A stretch of 64,000 bases of DNA from Nicotiana tabacum. Lineage: Eukaryota; Streptophyta; Magnoliopsida; Solanales; Solanaceae. Within the stretch, counting starts at the first letter, position 1, and the number at the start of each line of letters is the position of its first letter. Position numbers and translations under genes: made by a program. The DNA lies in the NCBI RefSeq assembly GCF_000715075.1, contig NC_134101.1, forward strand, positions 152,507,584 to 152,571,583, written 5' to 3'. Under the pieces are notes generated by a model. That model was not told the origin of the DNA. It saw only the letters and a list, made by a program, of their open reading frames with translations, and did not search any database. This document shows, piece by piece, positions 22,534 to 35,245 of the stretch.

Positions 22534-22713
22534 CTGTGAAAATAGAATAACAAAAGTTTAGTACAAGAATTAACAGATTCACACGACAGGAATTTCAAGA
22601 ATGTGAAGCTTTTCCTAAAGGTTCTGCAGCCTCTTGAGGATAAGTACAGACATCTCCGTACCGATCCGCAAAACTCTACTAAACCAGCTCATGAGCCGTG
22701 AGACCTATATAAG

Positions 22714-22729
22714 CTAGGCTCTAATACCA
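22714..22729 (-). other. Primer-binding site of chromovirus B
   Basis: Minus-strand TTGGTATTAGAGCC lies three bases inside the 5' LTR. It matches the TGGTATCAGAGC complement of initiator tRNA-Met used by elements D and G, with one C-to-T change. Confidence 0.75.
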
Positions 22730-22732
22730 ACT

Positions 22733-23858
22733 TATCACGACCCCAAACATCCCGATTGTGATGGCTCCTACCACAGTACTAGGCCAGCCGAAACAACACG
22801 AACAATATAAAGGTCTTTTGTAAATTCATCTTTTAATCTCTTAAATTTCCATGTTTAATCAACTAAAATTCACCATAGATACGAGTATTAAGTTCAAAAA
22901 TCTTACCTCAACATGAATCCCCTTGATTCCCTATTCAAAACACTCCAAAAGCTCCAATCCCGACTTCAAAAATGGTGGAATGGGCTAAATTTCGCGAAGA
23001 GGAACTTATATACTTTCTACCCAGTGATTTCCACATTTGCGGAAAAAATTTTGCACCTGCGGGCCGCTTCTGAGCCCCAAAAATCCGCACCTACAGAATC
23101 TACTTATCTCCTCAGACATCACACCTGCGACCTAGGTCTCGCAGATGCGTTCAAGATCTTCGCTTCTGCGACCAACACTGCTTCTGCAGTTTCTTTTTTG
23201 CTTCTGCGGCTCGCACATTCCGTCCCCGCTCCGCAGGTGCGGTTATGACAGAAGCAGCAGCTTCAGCTACTCCAATTCAAGTCCAAACTTTCCTACAACC
23301 TTCCGAATTCATTCCGAGGCCCTCGGGACCTCAACCAAAAATACAAACAAGTCGCATATTGTTATTCAAACTCATACCAACCCGCGAACCACTCAAAACA
23401 ACATCAGAACCCCAAATCGCCCTCCGAATGACTTGAAATTTTGCACACACGTCACAAATGACACAACGGACCTACTCCAAATTCTTGAATTCCATTCCGA
23501 CCCTGAAATCAAGATTTCCACTATCGACCGAAAACCGCCAAATTTCCAATTTTGCCAATTCAAACCTAAATCTACCATGGACTTTCAAATTACATTCCGA
23601 ACATGATACTAAGTCCAAAATCACCTAACCTATCCGAACCATCAGTATTCACATCCGAGGACTTTTACACATAAGTCAATATCTGATTGACTTTTCCAAC
23701 CTAAGCTTCCAAATAAGAGACTAAGTTTTCACTCCATGACCATTCTGAACAAAGAACAAGCAACACAATATGATGAAATACAGCTGAACAACACATAAAG
23801 AAGCAAAAATGGGGAGAACGTGACTATAACTCATGAAACGACCGGCCGGGTCGATACA
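22733..23858 (-). mobile_element. Chromovirus B, 5' LTR
   Basis: Plus-strand edges TATCACGACCCC and GGGTCGATACA, followed by target duplication TTATA. The GCAYCTGCG/TTCTGCG cassette lies at 23025-23250, as in the left copy. It is 89 bp shorter than the left copy because of small deletions. It is the promoter LTR on the minus strand. Confidence 0.9.
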
Positions 23859-23863
23859 TTATA

Positions 23864-24181
23864 TATATTGAAATCTCCATGATATGGCAAAAAGGCATAG
23901 TACAAGCCAGAAACAATATACTTTGGCAAAAATCATTACTAGAAAATAATAGTAATCAATTTGATCGCACCAATTCAAAATAGAAACGGACAAAATTAGA
24001 ACTCAACGGTTTCGAGGGATCAGTGATTTTTTTTAAGCAATTCCATCTAACAGAATATAACTCCACTATTTACAAATCAAAGATGGGTGGGTATTATATA
24101 TAAAACTAATAAGATGGATTTGTCTAAAATGAAATTAGCATTGTCATGAACACAATATCGACATTGAACAACACGACTAAA
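23864..24181 (-). other. AT-rich stretch, possible copia-like leader
   Basis: No coding frame recognised. It lies downstream, on the minus strand, of a tRNA-Met-type primer-binding site, so it may be the leader of a Ty1/copia-like or small non-autonomous LTR element. Element B is inserted at its left edge. Confidence 0.35.
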
Positions 24182-24197
24182 CTTGGCTCTGATACCA
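24182..24197 (-). other. Primer-binding site of copia-like element
   Basis: Minus-strand TGGTATCAGAGCCAAG is an exact initiator tRNA-Met complement. It sits two bases from a TATCAACA LTR end at 24200. The extra CAAG after TGGTATCAGAGC is typical of plant Ty1/copia elements. Confidence 0.65.
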
Positions 24198-24199
24198 CA

Positions 24200-24588
24200 T
24201 GTTGATATTTATTACATATGCAAAGCCATCACAACGAAAATTAAACAAGAACTTACCTTCAGCCATTGTTGTTCAAGCTCTATAGGGAATCGCCTTTGAA
24301 TCCTTTAGTAGAAACCTAGAGAGCCTTCTAGCCTGTGCCTATCATTGGATGCCAGACGATGGAGTTACAAGTGTATTTATAGGTAGGCTAGGGACTCTTA
24401 GGCAAATATTTTAACCCTAGGGACTTCTCTTTAAATTATAGTTGCCCTAGGGACTTCTCTTTAAATTATAATTACCCTAGGGACTCTTAATATATGGTAG
24501 TTTCTTTTCATCAAAGAAATTACCATATATGCATAACTATAGAATATTATCTGATATATCATTTCTTTTGAGAGACAAGGTAAATAAT
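24200..24588 (-). mobile_element. Copia-like LTR, 3' part (split by LTR E)
   Basis: The LTR runs right from TGTTGATATTT (plus strand; minus-strand end AAATATCAACA). On the minus strand it has a TATA-like CCTATAAATACAC near 24380-24368, upstream of the sequence that would be transcribed. It is cut by solo LTR E at 24588 and appears to resume at 39810, ending near 39869, for a total of about 450 bp. No partner LTR is visible. Confidence 0.5.
24415..24489 (-). repeat. 30-bp tandem repeat
   Basis: Two and a half near-identical 30-bp units, each starting CCCTAGGGACTTCTCTTTAA (24415, 24445 and 24475). They lie upstream of the putative TATA box of the copia-like LTR, so they could be promoter-proximal enhancer repeats. 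CCCTAGGG is itself a palindrome. Confidence 0.8.
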
Positions 24589-26055
24589 TGTGACGACCCG
24601 ACCGGTTGTCTTAAGAATTTATGCCTCGATCCCATATTAACTACTTACCCCAAGTTTTTTTCTGCTATTTTGATTTGTCGGGATGTTCTGTTTTATGTTT
24701 CAGAGAGTTTTGGACACTAAGTCCCTAAATGAGAGCTTAAGTGTTGGAAAGTTGATCGTAGTTAGAACAGTGTGAAGATGGCCTCGGAATGGAAATCTGA
24801 AGGTTTTGTTAGCTCCGTTAGGTGATTTCGGGCTTAGTGGCGTGTTCGAATTGTATTTTGGAGGTCCATAGCTAATTTAGGCTTGAAATGCCAAAAGTTG
24901 AATTTTTAAGTTTCCGGTTCGATAGTGAGATTGTGATCTGAGGGTCATAATGGAATTACGGAAATTGGAGTAGCTCCATAGTGTTGAATGTGACATATGT
25001 GCAAAATTTTGGGTCATTCGGACGAGGTTTGATAGACGTTTTGATCGAAAGCGTATTTTTAGAGATTTTTGGAATTCTTAGGCTTGAATCCGATGAAAAA
25101 TAGGTGTTTTGATGTTGTTTTGAGCGTTCTAAAGGTTGGAACAAGTTTGAATGATGTTTTAGGATTGGTTGGCAGGTTTAGTTGAGGTCCCGGGGCCCTT
25201 GGGATGATTAAAGATGGTTGACGGAAATATTTTGGAATTAAAGTTGCAGCTTCAGCTGCTGGTTCTGTCATAACCGCACCCGCAGTTTGGGTTCCGCGGG
25301 TGCGGCGCCGCAGAAGCGTCTCAGCAGTCGCAGAAGCAGAAGTGAGGAAGGAGCTAGAGTCCGCAGATGCAGTGAGGTAACTGCAGAAGCGGCACCGCAT
25401 CAGCAGTAATGTAGTCGCAGGTGCGGAAAGTCCTGCTTAAGTGAGAAGTCGCAGATGCGACCTTTGGTCCACAAAAGCGGGACCGCAGATGCGGAAACAG
25501 CTGGGCAGAAATATGAAATTTTGAGGGTTTAGTTTCAAAAGTTGGAAATTCGATTTGGATCTCGGGAGAGGGCGATTTTGAGACGAAATTGAAGAGGAGA
25601 TCATTAGGTAACGATTATTTAACCCTTTCTAGTTATATTCCATCAATCTATAGTTAGTTTCATCATTTAATTTTGGATTAGAGATGAAAATTGGAGAAAA
25701 GTTGGAAGAAAGTTCTTAGACCTAGAATTCGACTTTTGATTGGGAATTTGACCTTAGATTTGGATAATTTTGGTACGCATGAACTTGTGAGAGCGTGAGG
25801 ATTCTGAAAATATAAATTTTACCCGATTCCAAGACGTGGGCCAGAGGGGCGTTTTGGTTATTTTACATAATTTTGTGTATTAGCTTAGAATTTAATTATA
25901 GAATCAGTTACTGGAAGTGTTATTTACATTATGCAATTGAATTGAATAGATTTGGGCCATTTGGAGTCGAGTACCCGTGGCAAGAGCATGGTTTCGGGTT
26001 GATTTTGAGCCGGTTCGAGGTAAGTGGCTTATCTAACCTTGTGTGGGGGACCTTA
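24589..26055 (+). mobile_element. Solo LTR E, 5' segment
   Basis: Starts TGTGACGACCCGACCGGTTG. It is flanked by ATAAT (24584-24588), which is repeated at 39805-39809 after the other end. It resumes at 38583 beyond the inserted LTR F. No primer-binding site or polypurine tract flanks it, so it is a solo LTR. The GC-rich array at 25265-25500 uses CGCAGATGCGG-like units. The sequence GAGGTAAGTGGCTTATCTAACC before the break is the conserved LTR mid-block. Confidence 0.9.
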
Positions 26056-27864
26056 TGTCACGACCCTAAATCAGGACCCGGTCGTAATGGCGCCTCTCGT
26101 GAAGACAAGGCCAGCCGACACATCCCATTTTTACAATTATTAATAATTTAGCATTTAGAAACAATCTAAACATGAATAGATAATCCAAAGTAGCATATAA
26201 TATCATAAATACGCGAAAGAACAACCCAACACAGCCCTAACCGGGGTGTCACTAGTCATGAATATCTATAAAACCTAATACAAGTCTGAAAGGTCTTCAA
26301 CTAGTACAAAAGTTTGATATGAGATAGAAATGATAAAGAGGGAGAAACAAGAGTCTGCGGACGTCAAACAGCTACCTTATGAACTCCGAATGTCCGTCGG
26401 GAGCTCTCAACTCGCACTGGCAGGATCAGCAACGCCTGAATCTGCACACAGGGGTGTAGGGAGTAAAGTGAGTACTCCAACTCAGTGAGTAACAAATGTA
26501 AATAATGACTGAAAGTAAGAAAACATATAAGGCACAAGGCATTCCATAATGAGGCAGTAAAACCATTTAAAAGCGGTAGAATAGTGAAAAGTCAAGAAAA
26601 ACCATCTTTCAACAAGTAAACAAGTAATTAACAGTAAATTATGAAAAGTAAACACATAAAGGTTCGCCCTTCGTGCACAGTATCACCACATCCGCCCCTC
26701 GGGAAAGATTGCAGAACAATAATAGCCCCTCGGGCTCAATCTCACATCACAATGGGTACCCGCGCTCACTGGGGGTGTGCAAACTCTTGTAGGGGCCCCT
26801 TACGGCCCAAGCGTAATAACAAGCTATCTCGTGGCATCAAATCTAGGCCCTCAGCCTTATATCAATCAAGCCACCTCGTGGCATATATATCTCAGGCCCT
26901 CGCCCTCAAATCAGTAGCAGTGTTTCCTCATAACATAGGTCCTTGGCCTTACTCAGTCAAAAATCCTCACAAGCCCCTCAGGTAATAGTAAAATAGTGTT
27001 TCTCAGCCCAAACATCATTTAAAATATCATTTAAATCTTAAAACTTAGTAAAACATAGATGAGTATGAAAAACAGTGGAAAAATAACATGACTGAGTTCA
27101 AGTATAAAGTCAAAACAGTGAGGAAATATCAATAAAAAACCTCAAAGGGTTCAAATAGTTGGCACTAGGCCCAAATATGGCATTCAGCAAAAATCATGAT
27201 GATAGCAAATAGATTTCAGTCAAATACGTGGTAAAATAGTCATTCACGACGGACTAAGTCACAATCCCCAATAGTGCACGATCCCACGCTCATTACCAAG
27301 CATATGCCTCACCTCAATATAGCACAAGATGTGCAAATCCGGGGTTTCAAACCATCAGAACATCATATACAATCATTACTCACCTCGAACCGGTCAAATA
27401 TCTAACTCGAGATGCCTTTCCCCTCAAATCGGCCTCCATGCACGTCAAATCTATCCAAAATCAGAACGAGAACGTCAAAATATGCTAAGGGAATAAAGAC
27501 CAAGCGAAAATAATCAATAAATGGAACAAATCCCGAAATTACCAAAATTCGACCATCGGTCCCACATTCGGAATTCAATAATTCTCACATCAACGGATTC
27601 CTTATCTCCCCACGAGTTCATACATACCAAGAACATTAAAATCCATCCACAAATGACCCTTCAAATCCCAAATGTTTGGTCTCCAATTTCAAGCCCCAAC
27701 TCTTCAATTTTTAGGCTTAGATTTCATGATTTTCTAGGGGGAATTCACATAATAATCGAGTTTTAAGTCCAAGAATCTTACCTCCCAATGATTCCCCTTG
27801 AATCCCTCTTCAATCTCCTTCAAAACTCTCCCAAAATGACCAACCATGGAGGAAATGATCCCCA
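26056..27864 (-). mobile_element. Solo LTR F, 3' segment
   Basis: Starts on the plus strand TGTCACGACCCTAAATCAGGACC and reads GTAATGGCGCC, the reverse complement of the LTR 3' end block, so it is oriented minus. The flank CCTTA at 26051-26055 matches CCTTT at 38583-38587 with one change. Hairpin-type units lie at 26655-26990, for example AGCCCCTCGGGCT (26724) and GCCACCTCGTGGC (26870). It is broken by element D near 27865. Confidence 0.8.
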
Positions 27865-30254
27865 ACAACCAGCAATAAAATATGATGGCATGAACATACA
27901 TAGCAAGGGATGACCATACAATCAATAAACTACATATAAGGTACGAGCTACCACGCTACCATGAAAGACTATACAACAAAAACTAGCCGACAAGGCATAC
28001 CAAACTGTACATGAGTCGACACTTGTCTATGAGCCTCTATAGGAACATAAGTACTGCAACATAGCCGGAACAGGGCCCCGACATACCCATAATGTCTATA
28101 ACAAAAATGCATACCAAGACCACGGCAAGTCCGGGGAGGGATCTCGCCAATCACTGCTGAACTGGACAACCTACTGTGGTGGGGGAGATGCACCTGCCTG
28201 TCTATTAGGGCCTGCAGCACGACATGCAGCGTCCACAAAATAAAAGGACGTCAGTACGAATAAAGTATTGAGTATGTAAGGCAGGGAACCATAAATATGA
28301 ACAGTAATGTAAGCAGGGATAGAGAATATACAACCTGGAACATCTGAGTAACTCTGAGGGATACTGACATGAAATGCATGATACATATGTATGTATACAT
28401 AAACGTTTAAAACATACGCCTCTGTGGGCATCATCATCATCATATCGTACCCAGCCATAATAGGCTTGGTAAAAACGTACCCGGCCGTCATAAGGCTCGG
28501 TAGAATCGTACCCGGCCACGTGAAACTCGGTAAAACCCAACTAATTAGTGGTTGCACAATAGGTGTCGTACCCGTCCGACTATACCGTGGCTCGGTAGAG
28601 TAAAATAGATACATATATATTGCGCATGCTCGACTCATGGAATCACATTCTAAACCTTTCGGAGTGACATAAGGTCGGTATCCTCTGTACACGTTATTAG
28701 GACCAACTCTTCATTACGAACCTTATAAGAATCAGGAAGTACCAGCAACATTGATAACATAAGAATAAGAGAAGCAACATTAACTTCAATCGTTCTATAA
28801 GAGGGAAAGCAATGTAAGTACTGCTAGCTTCTAAGAGTAGAGTATCTTTGGAAGCTCATTCATTACATTATGTACAATCGGAGTCGTGCAACAGAAGAAA
28901 AGGGATAGCCTCACGTACCTTGTATATACTGCCCCAATCACAAGCTATGCAATTGTCACAACTCCTTAGTCTACAATAAGATAAACGATACTATCGTTAT
29001 CATTTAAGCGTCATAACTATTATGTATCGACCACAACCTATTTTACGTTGAAACGGGCAGCACCTCCCCTATATATATGACTTCACACCATTCCAAACAA
29101 TCACCAAACAGCCCAAACAACCTCAATAATAAACATATTGAGCCTCCCAAAAGAGTCCACACACAACCTAATAATAGCATACATACGGCGACCACCGTAG
29201 TCATGTCAAACGACCCGGAAATATTACGAATAACTATCCGCCCACAACCCTACATATATATGGTATTTCTCCACACACTTACACCTCCAAAACTCCACAA
29301 AATATTAGTAAAACACGCAACCCAATAGCAACACAAAACAGTCCACAAAACAGTCCGCTACAAGTGAATAACTCGAACTCACGGCTTCCGATCACCGTCC
29401 CGTGAGTTCTTACATGTATAGAACGAATTATCATGAATTAACAGCAGAGAAAAATGTATGAAAGATGGCAGTAACTTACCTTACTTGTTGGATAACTCAG
29501 CCCTTCCCTTGGTTCTTCAAGCTCTAGGTTTTACCTTCAAATAGAACTTGAAAGAGAGGGAAAATCGATTAGGGTTTGTGTGGGATTTTTGGGGAGGAGT
29601 TGCAGGAGTTAACTTTGGTTTTGAGGGTCTGAAAAATGGATGAAATAACTGAGTTCATAACCCCTTAAAAGTCCTCTCTTGGCCGACTTAGGGCTTTTAA
29701 TTTTGTCCTATCATTTTGGCAAGTAGGTGATGCACCTACTTGTCATCTACCAATCTGCGCAAGCTTGCAAAAATATGAATATCTCTATACTCCGAGATCG
29801 TATTGACAAACGGTTTAATGCGTTGGAAACTAGACTCATAGGTCTTTAATTTGGTGGGTATATCATCCCGTAATACCTTGTAAATTAGGATAAAAGTTTA
29901 GAAATATTTAACCTAATGTTTAAGTAAAATTATGAACCTAAGTTGCGACAACGTTTGTCGACTTTTGTTTCATAACTCGTTTGACTTCAAGACTTATGAT
30001 ACAGATATTATATGATTCAAACACTTTAATACATGACCTTGAGTGTATTAAGAACCTCTAGGTTTACCTGAAAATACGAGTTACAACATCCTTGATTCGT
30101 TTAACTTCTAATACTTGTTAATCACCCTTATACACCCTTGTATCACTTTAGACCAATAGGATTAACTTCTTATCATCTCAAAGGTAATTCCTTCTTGAAT
30201 TTATGTTAACTAATATATGGCATGAACTAACGCGTGTGGATATGGGTTGTAACA
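27865..30254 (-). mobile_element. Chromovirus D, 3' LTR (lacks 137 bp)
   Basis: On the minus strand this starts TGTTACAACCCATATCC at 30254. Compared with the right LTR it lacks the last 137 bases (the equivalent of 35451-35587), so the left edge and target duplication are gone; the junction with LTR F shares only about ACAACC. By eye it differs from the partner LTR at roughly 2-4 percent in the stretches compared. An array of TCGTACCCGGCCGTCATAAG-type units lies at 28445-28590. Confidence 0.88.
28430..28590 (-). repeat. 30-31 bp tandem repeat in LTR D
   Basis: Units start CGTACCCRGCC at about 28446, 28476, 28507 and 28568, after a short (CAT)n run. On the minus strand each unit reads TACCGAGCC...GGCCGGGTACG, an imperfect inverted repeat. 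The right LTR has the same array at 36150-36320. Confidence 0.8.
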
Positions 30255-30272
30255 CCCTTCCCCCTTAGGAAC
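30255..30272 (-). other. Polypurine tract of chromovirus D
   Basis: Minus-strand TCCTAAGGGGGAAGGG abuts the LTR start TGTTACAACCC. The tract differs from that of A, C and G, which supports D being a separate family. Confidence 0.7.
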
Positions 30273-30476
30273 ATCCGTCCTCGAATGTAAGGGTTCATGG
30301 GGAGTTTAAATCATCGCGGATTCCGGCCAAGTTTCTCCCATAAATAGAGGACAAACTTGCAAGTGGTTAACTCAACGTATGGCCCTACAAGAGTATGCAA
30401 AGCATTATGGACATGTACATTATCTGCATATCGCCATTTTGTGTTAAGGAAGAGTTTTCTCAAGTTATTGCTTTCC

Positions 30477-31652
30477 TTATAGAGCCATTTCACCTTCCAA
30501 TGTATCATGTGTTCCACCAACATCCTTGTTATCTTTATTCTGGAATAGGTACGGGTATTTAGACTTCTTCTCCTCTTCTGCTTCCCGTGTTATTTCTTCC
30601 ATATTCTTGTTCCTCCACAATACTTTGATGGAAGCTACATTTTTTGTTCTCAGCTTGCGGACGTGTCGATCCAATATAGCCACTGGCACTTCTTCATATG
30701 ATAGGTCCTCTGTAACCTGTACATCTTTGATAGGGACGAATCGAGAAGGGTCTCCAATACATTTCCTTAACATAGATACATGGAATACCGGGTGGACAAA
30801 TTCCAATTCGGATGGCAATTCTAACTTATAAGCAACCTGTCCATTCCGTCGAAGAATTTTATATGGCCCGATATACCTTGGACTCAGCTTACCTTTCTTC
30901 CCAAAATGCATAATACCTTTCATTGGTGAGATCCTCAAGAAAACCCAATTACCAACCTCAAACTCCAGATCATGATGTCGGACATCGAAATAAGATTTTT
31001 GCCTGCTTTGTGCAGTCCTCATCGAAATATAATTGTGTTTCACCGACTTCGAACCATCCAACTGGTGATCTACATCTTCTCCCATATAGTGCCTCGTATG
31101 GGTCCATTTTAATACTGGAATGGTAGTTATTATTGTAGGCGAATTCTATGAGTGGAAGATAGTCATCCCAATTTCCCTTAAAATCTAGAACACATGCTCG
31201 TAGCATATATTCCAGTGTCTGAATGGTACGTTCAGCATGTCTGTTAGTCTGCGGATGAAATGTAGTGCTAAGATTCACTTGTGTGCCTAAACCCTTCTGA
31301 AAAGACCTCCAAAAGTTAGTTATCAATTGAGCTCCTCGGTCTGATATAATAGATATCGGCACACCATGAAGCCTAACAATCTCCTTGATATACAACTTCG
31401 CATAATTTTCAGCCGTGTAAGTTGTCTTAACTGGCAGAAAATGGGCACATTTTATAAGTCGATCAATTATCACCCAGATGGAGTCAAACTTTTGATAAGA
31501 GCGAGGTAATCCGATAATGAAGTCCATATTAATCACCTCTAATTTCCAGGTCGGAATCTCTATATTTTGAAGCAATCCACCGGGTTTCTGATGTTTTATC
31601 TTTACTTGTTGTTAATTGGGACACTGGGCTACAAATTCTGCAATAGACTTCT
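30477..31652 (-). pseudogene. Chromovirus D integrase with chromodomain-like tail
   Basis: The 201-residue core frame (31575-30970) keeps NMDFIIGLPRS, IISDRGAQL and LPLIEFAYNNN, so all three acidic catalytic residues (D, D, E) are present. It is followed by MDPYEALYGRRCRSPVGW. The zinc-binding part upstream (to about 31652) is broken by a Cys-to-stop change, seen as TGTTGTTAATTGGGACAC on the plus strand near 31606. A frameshift near 31020 passes to a second frame (31085-30477) with [32 protein letters not shown] and a tail VAILDRHVRKLRTKN...REAEEEKKSKYPYLF that fits a group II chromodomain. Confidence 0.88.
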
Positions 31653-32498
31653 TCATGTTATTCCACCAATATTGCTCATGATACATCTTTGTCGAACCGG
31701 GATGGATGGAATATCGGGATTGATGAATCTCATCATAATCTTCTCTCGCAACCCTGCCACATTAGGCACAAATAATCGGCCCTGGTATCTCAGTGCCCCA
31801 TCTCTTCCGATCTCAAAAGCCATACTTTTACACTGCTGAATGCTCTCTCTTAATCGTACTAAGATAGGATCTTCATATTGCCGTGCTTTTACCTCGGCTA
31901 CCAAAGATGATTCTGATGTATTCTGTACAGTAACACCTCCGTCATCAGAGTCTAACAATCTGATTCTCATATTGGCTAGCTGATGAAGCTCTTTAGTCAA
32001 CCCCCATCTACCTGCCTCAATATGTACTAAGCTTCCCATTGATTTACGGCTGAGAGCGTCTGCCACAACATTGGCTTTACCGGGATGATACAATATCTCG
32101 ACGTCGTAGTCTTTCAGTAATTCAAGCCACCTACGCTGCCTCAAATTCAACTCTTTCTGCTTGAAGATGTATTGTAAACTCTTGTGATCTGTGTAGATGT
32201 CAACATGGACACCGTATAAGTAGTGCTGCCATATCTTCAAAGCATATATTACTGCAGCCAATTCCAAATCATGGGTTGGATAATTCTTTTCATGCTTCTT
32301 CAATTGTCTTGATGCATAAGCAATCACCTTCCCACACTACATCAATACGCACCCTAAACCTATACCTGAGGCATCACAATATACCACATAACCTTCTGTT
32401 CCTTCAGGGAGAGTGAGCACTGGTGCGGATGTCAATCGATTCTTCAGCTCCTGAAAACTACTTTCACAAGTATCAGACCATTGGAACTTGGTAGCTTT
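31653..32498 (-). pseudogene. Chromovirus D RNaseH
   Basis: Clean frame 32327-31653 with [36 protein letters not shown] and the [11 protein letters not shown] end. The linker continues towards the integrase zinc finger. The first part of RNaseH (CDAS region, 32390-32330) is separated by a stop near 32336 (plus-strand CACACTACATC). The frame otherwise looks little decayed. Confidence 0.85.
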
Positions 32499-33296
32499 CT
32501 ATGTTAACATAGTCAATGGTGATGATATAGAGGAAAACCCTTCTACAAACCGCCTATAATATCTTGCTAGCCCTAGGAAGCTGCGGACTTCTGATGGTGT
32601 TGTAGGTCTCGGCCAATTCTTTACTGCATCGATCTTCTGAGTGTCGATACTAATACCCTCGTCAGATATCACATGGCCAAGGAACACTACTGAGTTCAGC
32701 CAAAATTCACATTTGGAGAGCTTAGCATATAACTTACGATCCTGAAGCGTCTGTAATACTATCCGCAAGTGGCCCGCATGTTCCGCCTCCGAACGAGAAT
32801 ATACTAGAATGTCATCAATGAATACAATCATGAACACATCAAGATAGGGCCTAAATATAGTATTCATGAGATCCATAAAAGCTGCTGGAGCATTTGTTAG
32901 CCCGAACGACATCACCAAGAACTCAAAGTGCCCGTATCTTGTCCGGAAGGCCGTCTTTGGAATATCCTTCTCCTTAACCCTCACCTGATGATACTCTGAA
33001 CGTAAATCAATCTTGGAGAAATACTTGGCACCCTGGAGTTGGTCGAATAGGTCATCAATTTTTGGAAGTGGATACTTGTTCTTTATAGTAGATTTATTCA
33101 ATTGTCGATAGTCGATACACATCCGTAACGACCCGTCTTTCTTCCGCACGAATAGGACTGGTGCACCCCAAGGTGAAGTGCTAGGTCTAATGAAGCCCTT
33201 ATCCAGCAAGTCCTTTAACTGCACCTTCAACTCTCGCAACTCTACCGGGGCCATTCTGTATGGAGGGATAGAGATCGGTTGAGTGTCAGGAAACAC
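32499..33296 (-). pseudogene. Chromovirus D reverse transcriptase, open frame
   Basis: A 265-residue uninterrupted RT frame: [92 protein letters not shown], the catalytic box FIDDILVYS and [14 protein letters not shown]. Key residues of the palm are present; LRSGYHQ reads LRSEYHQ. It is the best-preserved enzyme domain in the window. It ends at TMLT with a stop at 32499 (TAG for a Gln codon). Confidence 0.9.
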
Positions 33297-33982
33297 ATTA
33301 ATGCTAAACTCAATCTCCCTTTCAGGAGGAAGGCCCGAGAGTTCATCTGGGAAACATCTGGGAATTCGTTGACCACGGGGATTGATTGTAAAGTAGGCGG
33401 TTTCGCCTCCGCATCCCTAACGTGAACGAAATGATAAATGTAACCTTTTGAGATCATTTTCCTTGCCTTAAGATAGGAAATAAACCTACCTTTTGGTGTA
33501 GCAATATTCCCTTTCCATTCAATGATGGGTTCACCAGGAAATTGAAACCTAACCATCTTCGAACGTCAGTCAACATTTGCATAGCATGAGGCCAACCAGT
33601 CCATTCCCATTATTATATCAAAATCAACCATTTCTAACTCAAATAAATTTGCTGAGGTTTGACGACTACAAATCATCACAATGCAACCTCTATATACCCT
33701 TCTAGCAATCACAGAATCTCCTATCGGAGTAGATACCGCAAGGGGTTTACTTATCAATTCAGGTTCAATGCCAAACTTATTAGCCACAAAGGGTGTAACA
33801 TATGATAATGTAGATCACGGATCAATCAGCGCATATACATCATAAGAAAACACAGATAATATACCTGTAGCTACATCTGGAGACGACTTGAGATCCTGTC
33901 GACCTACTAGAGCATAGGTTCGATTTTGACCACCCCTCAAACTCGGCACTGCACCTCTACCTCTACCACGACCTGTCGACTG
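33242..33982 (-). pseudogene. Chromovirus D protease and linker
   Basis: Frame 33787-33566 has VSTPIGDSVIARRVYRGC and DFDIIMGMDWLASCYANVD, the retropepsin-like core. Just upstream, the active site reads Leu-Ile-Asp-Pro-stop-Ser-Thr: the Gly codon of DPGST has become TGA (33817-33815). A second frame (33556-33242) carries GRFISYLKARKMISKGY and the pre-RT linker, with a frameshift near 33345. Confidence 0.82.
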
Positions 33983-35245
33983 CTAAAAACCCTGTGCTGG
34001 AGGTCGAACTAATAGGGAAGAAGCAGACACAGATCCAGTCGGCTGAGCCATACCATCACCTCCCCTGTTAGGACAATCCCGCATCATATGGCCAGGCTGT
34101 CCGCAAGAATAACATGCATCAGAACCTCGACGGCACAGTCCAAAGTGGGCCTTGCTGCACTGATCACAACGTGGTGTTGTAGGTCTCGTCTGACTAGTAT
34201 CCCTGTGATGTTGCGAGCCTGATGGATGCGAACTCTGACCTGGACCACAATGGGTAAATCGATCATATTGAGGCCTCTGAAACTGTGGGTGAGCACTAGC
34301 TACAGGTGGCGCCGAACTCCTCGAAGACTGGGGCCTGACGCTGCCTCTGAAGTCATTAGAATACTTTGCAAATCTCGTCCTCTTATGCTGGCCCCTATCC
34401 TGCTCCCTATCTACCCTCTGCTGGTGCTTACGATCCTCTAAAGTCAGGGCATAAGCCTGAATACGGGAAATATCCATGCCCTCCACCAAGGAGGTTGTTG
34501 TGCACTCATTTATTAGATGTGGTCCCAATCCGTTCACGAACAAATGCACCCTATCACTCATCTCGGCCACCATATGGGGAGCATACCTTGCTAAAGAATC
34601 GAACTGCATATTGTACTCTCGCACACTCATATTACCTTGTCTAAGGTTCAAGAACTTATCAGCTCTAGCTCGTCGTATCTCAACTGGCAAGTAGTGACGA
34701 AGAAAGGCCTCAGAAAATTCCTTCCACACAGCTGGAGGAGCGTTCGAACCCCTGGATCTCTCCCAACTATCATACCAGAGAACCGCTAAATCCCGTAGCC
34801 GATAAGAAGCCAACTCTACTGCCTCTGCATCACTAACATGCATAACCCGAAGTGTACGATGAACCCGGTCAATAAAAGTCTGCGGATCCTCCTTGGGGTC
34901 TGATCCGATAAACACTAGAGGGTCTAAATTAATAAAATCATGAACTCTCGTACTAACTGGTTTCTCAGCAACACCTGTATTCTGCCTCTGAGCATGAGCA
35001 GCTACCAAGCTAGTCAATAACTGCAAAACACTCTGCATATCCTGGTCTGTAGCGCCAGACAGAGGAACTGGACGTGCTGGGTGCCTCCTAATATCCTATG
35101 GAGGAGACGGAGTAGCTGAGGCATGAGACGGCATCTCACTCTAAGCCTCACTTTGGCCTGCTCTGGCTTGGGGCACCTGACTGGTACCCTCTCCTACAGT
35201 TGTATCAAGCCGTCTACTAATTGTTTGCTTCCTAGTCGAAGGCAT
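33983..35245 (-). pseudogene. Chromovirus D gag with zinc knuckle
   Basis: The start at 35245 (MPSTRKQTISRRLDT) is followed by two in-frame TAG stops (35143-35141 and 35098-35096), then a clean 351-residue frame. The frame holds a retrotrans_gag-type domain (DPQTFIDRVHRTLRVM, SYRLRDLAVLWYDSW, WKEFSEAFLRHYLPVEIRRA, VREYNMQFDSLARYAP) and a perfect CCHC zinc knuckle CYSCGQPGHMMRDC near its C-terminus. Gag forms the particle, and the knuckle binds RNA. Only the N-terminal stops and the end at 33983 separate it from pol. Confidence 0.88.

Noticed and set aside
24200..24588. Host gene promoter with TATA box and 30-bp repeats
   Set aside because: The adjacent exact primer-binding site for tRNA-Met makes a copia-like LTR the simpler reading; no coding exon follows.
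25873..26151. 92-codon frame as a gene
   Set aside because: It crosses the boundary between solo LTRs E and F at 26056; it is a chance frame.
28171..28692. 173-codon frame, present again at 35819-36415, as a conserved small protein
   Set aside because: Both are inside the two LTRs of element D. The similarity reflects LTR identity, and the sequence is Tyr/His-rich with no known domain.
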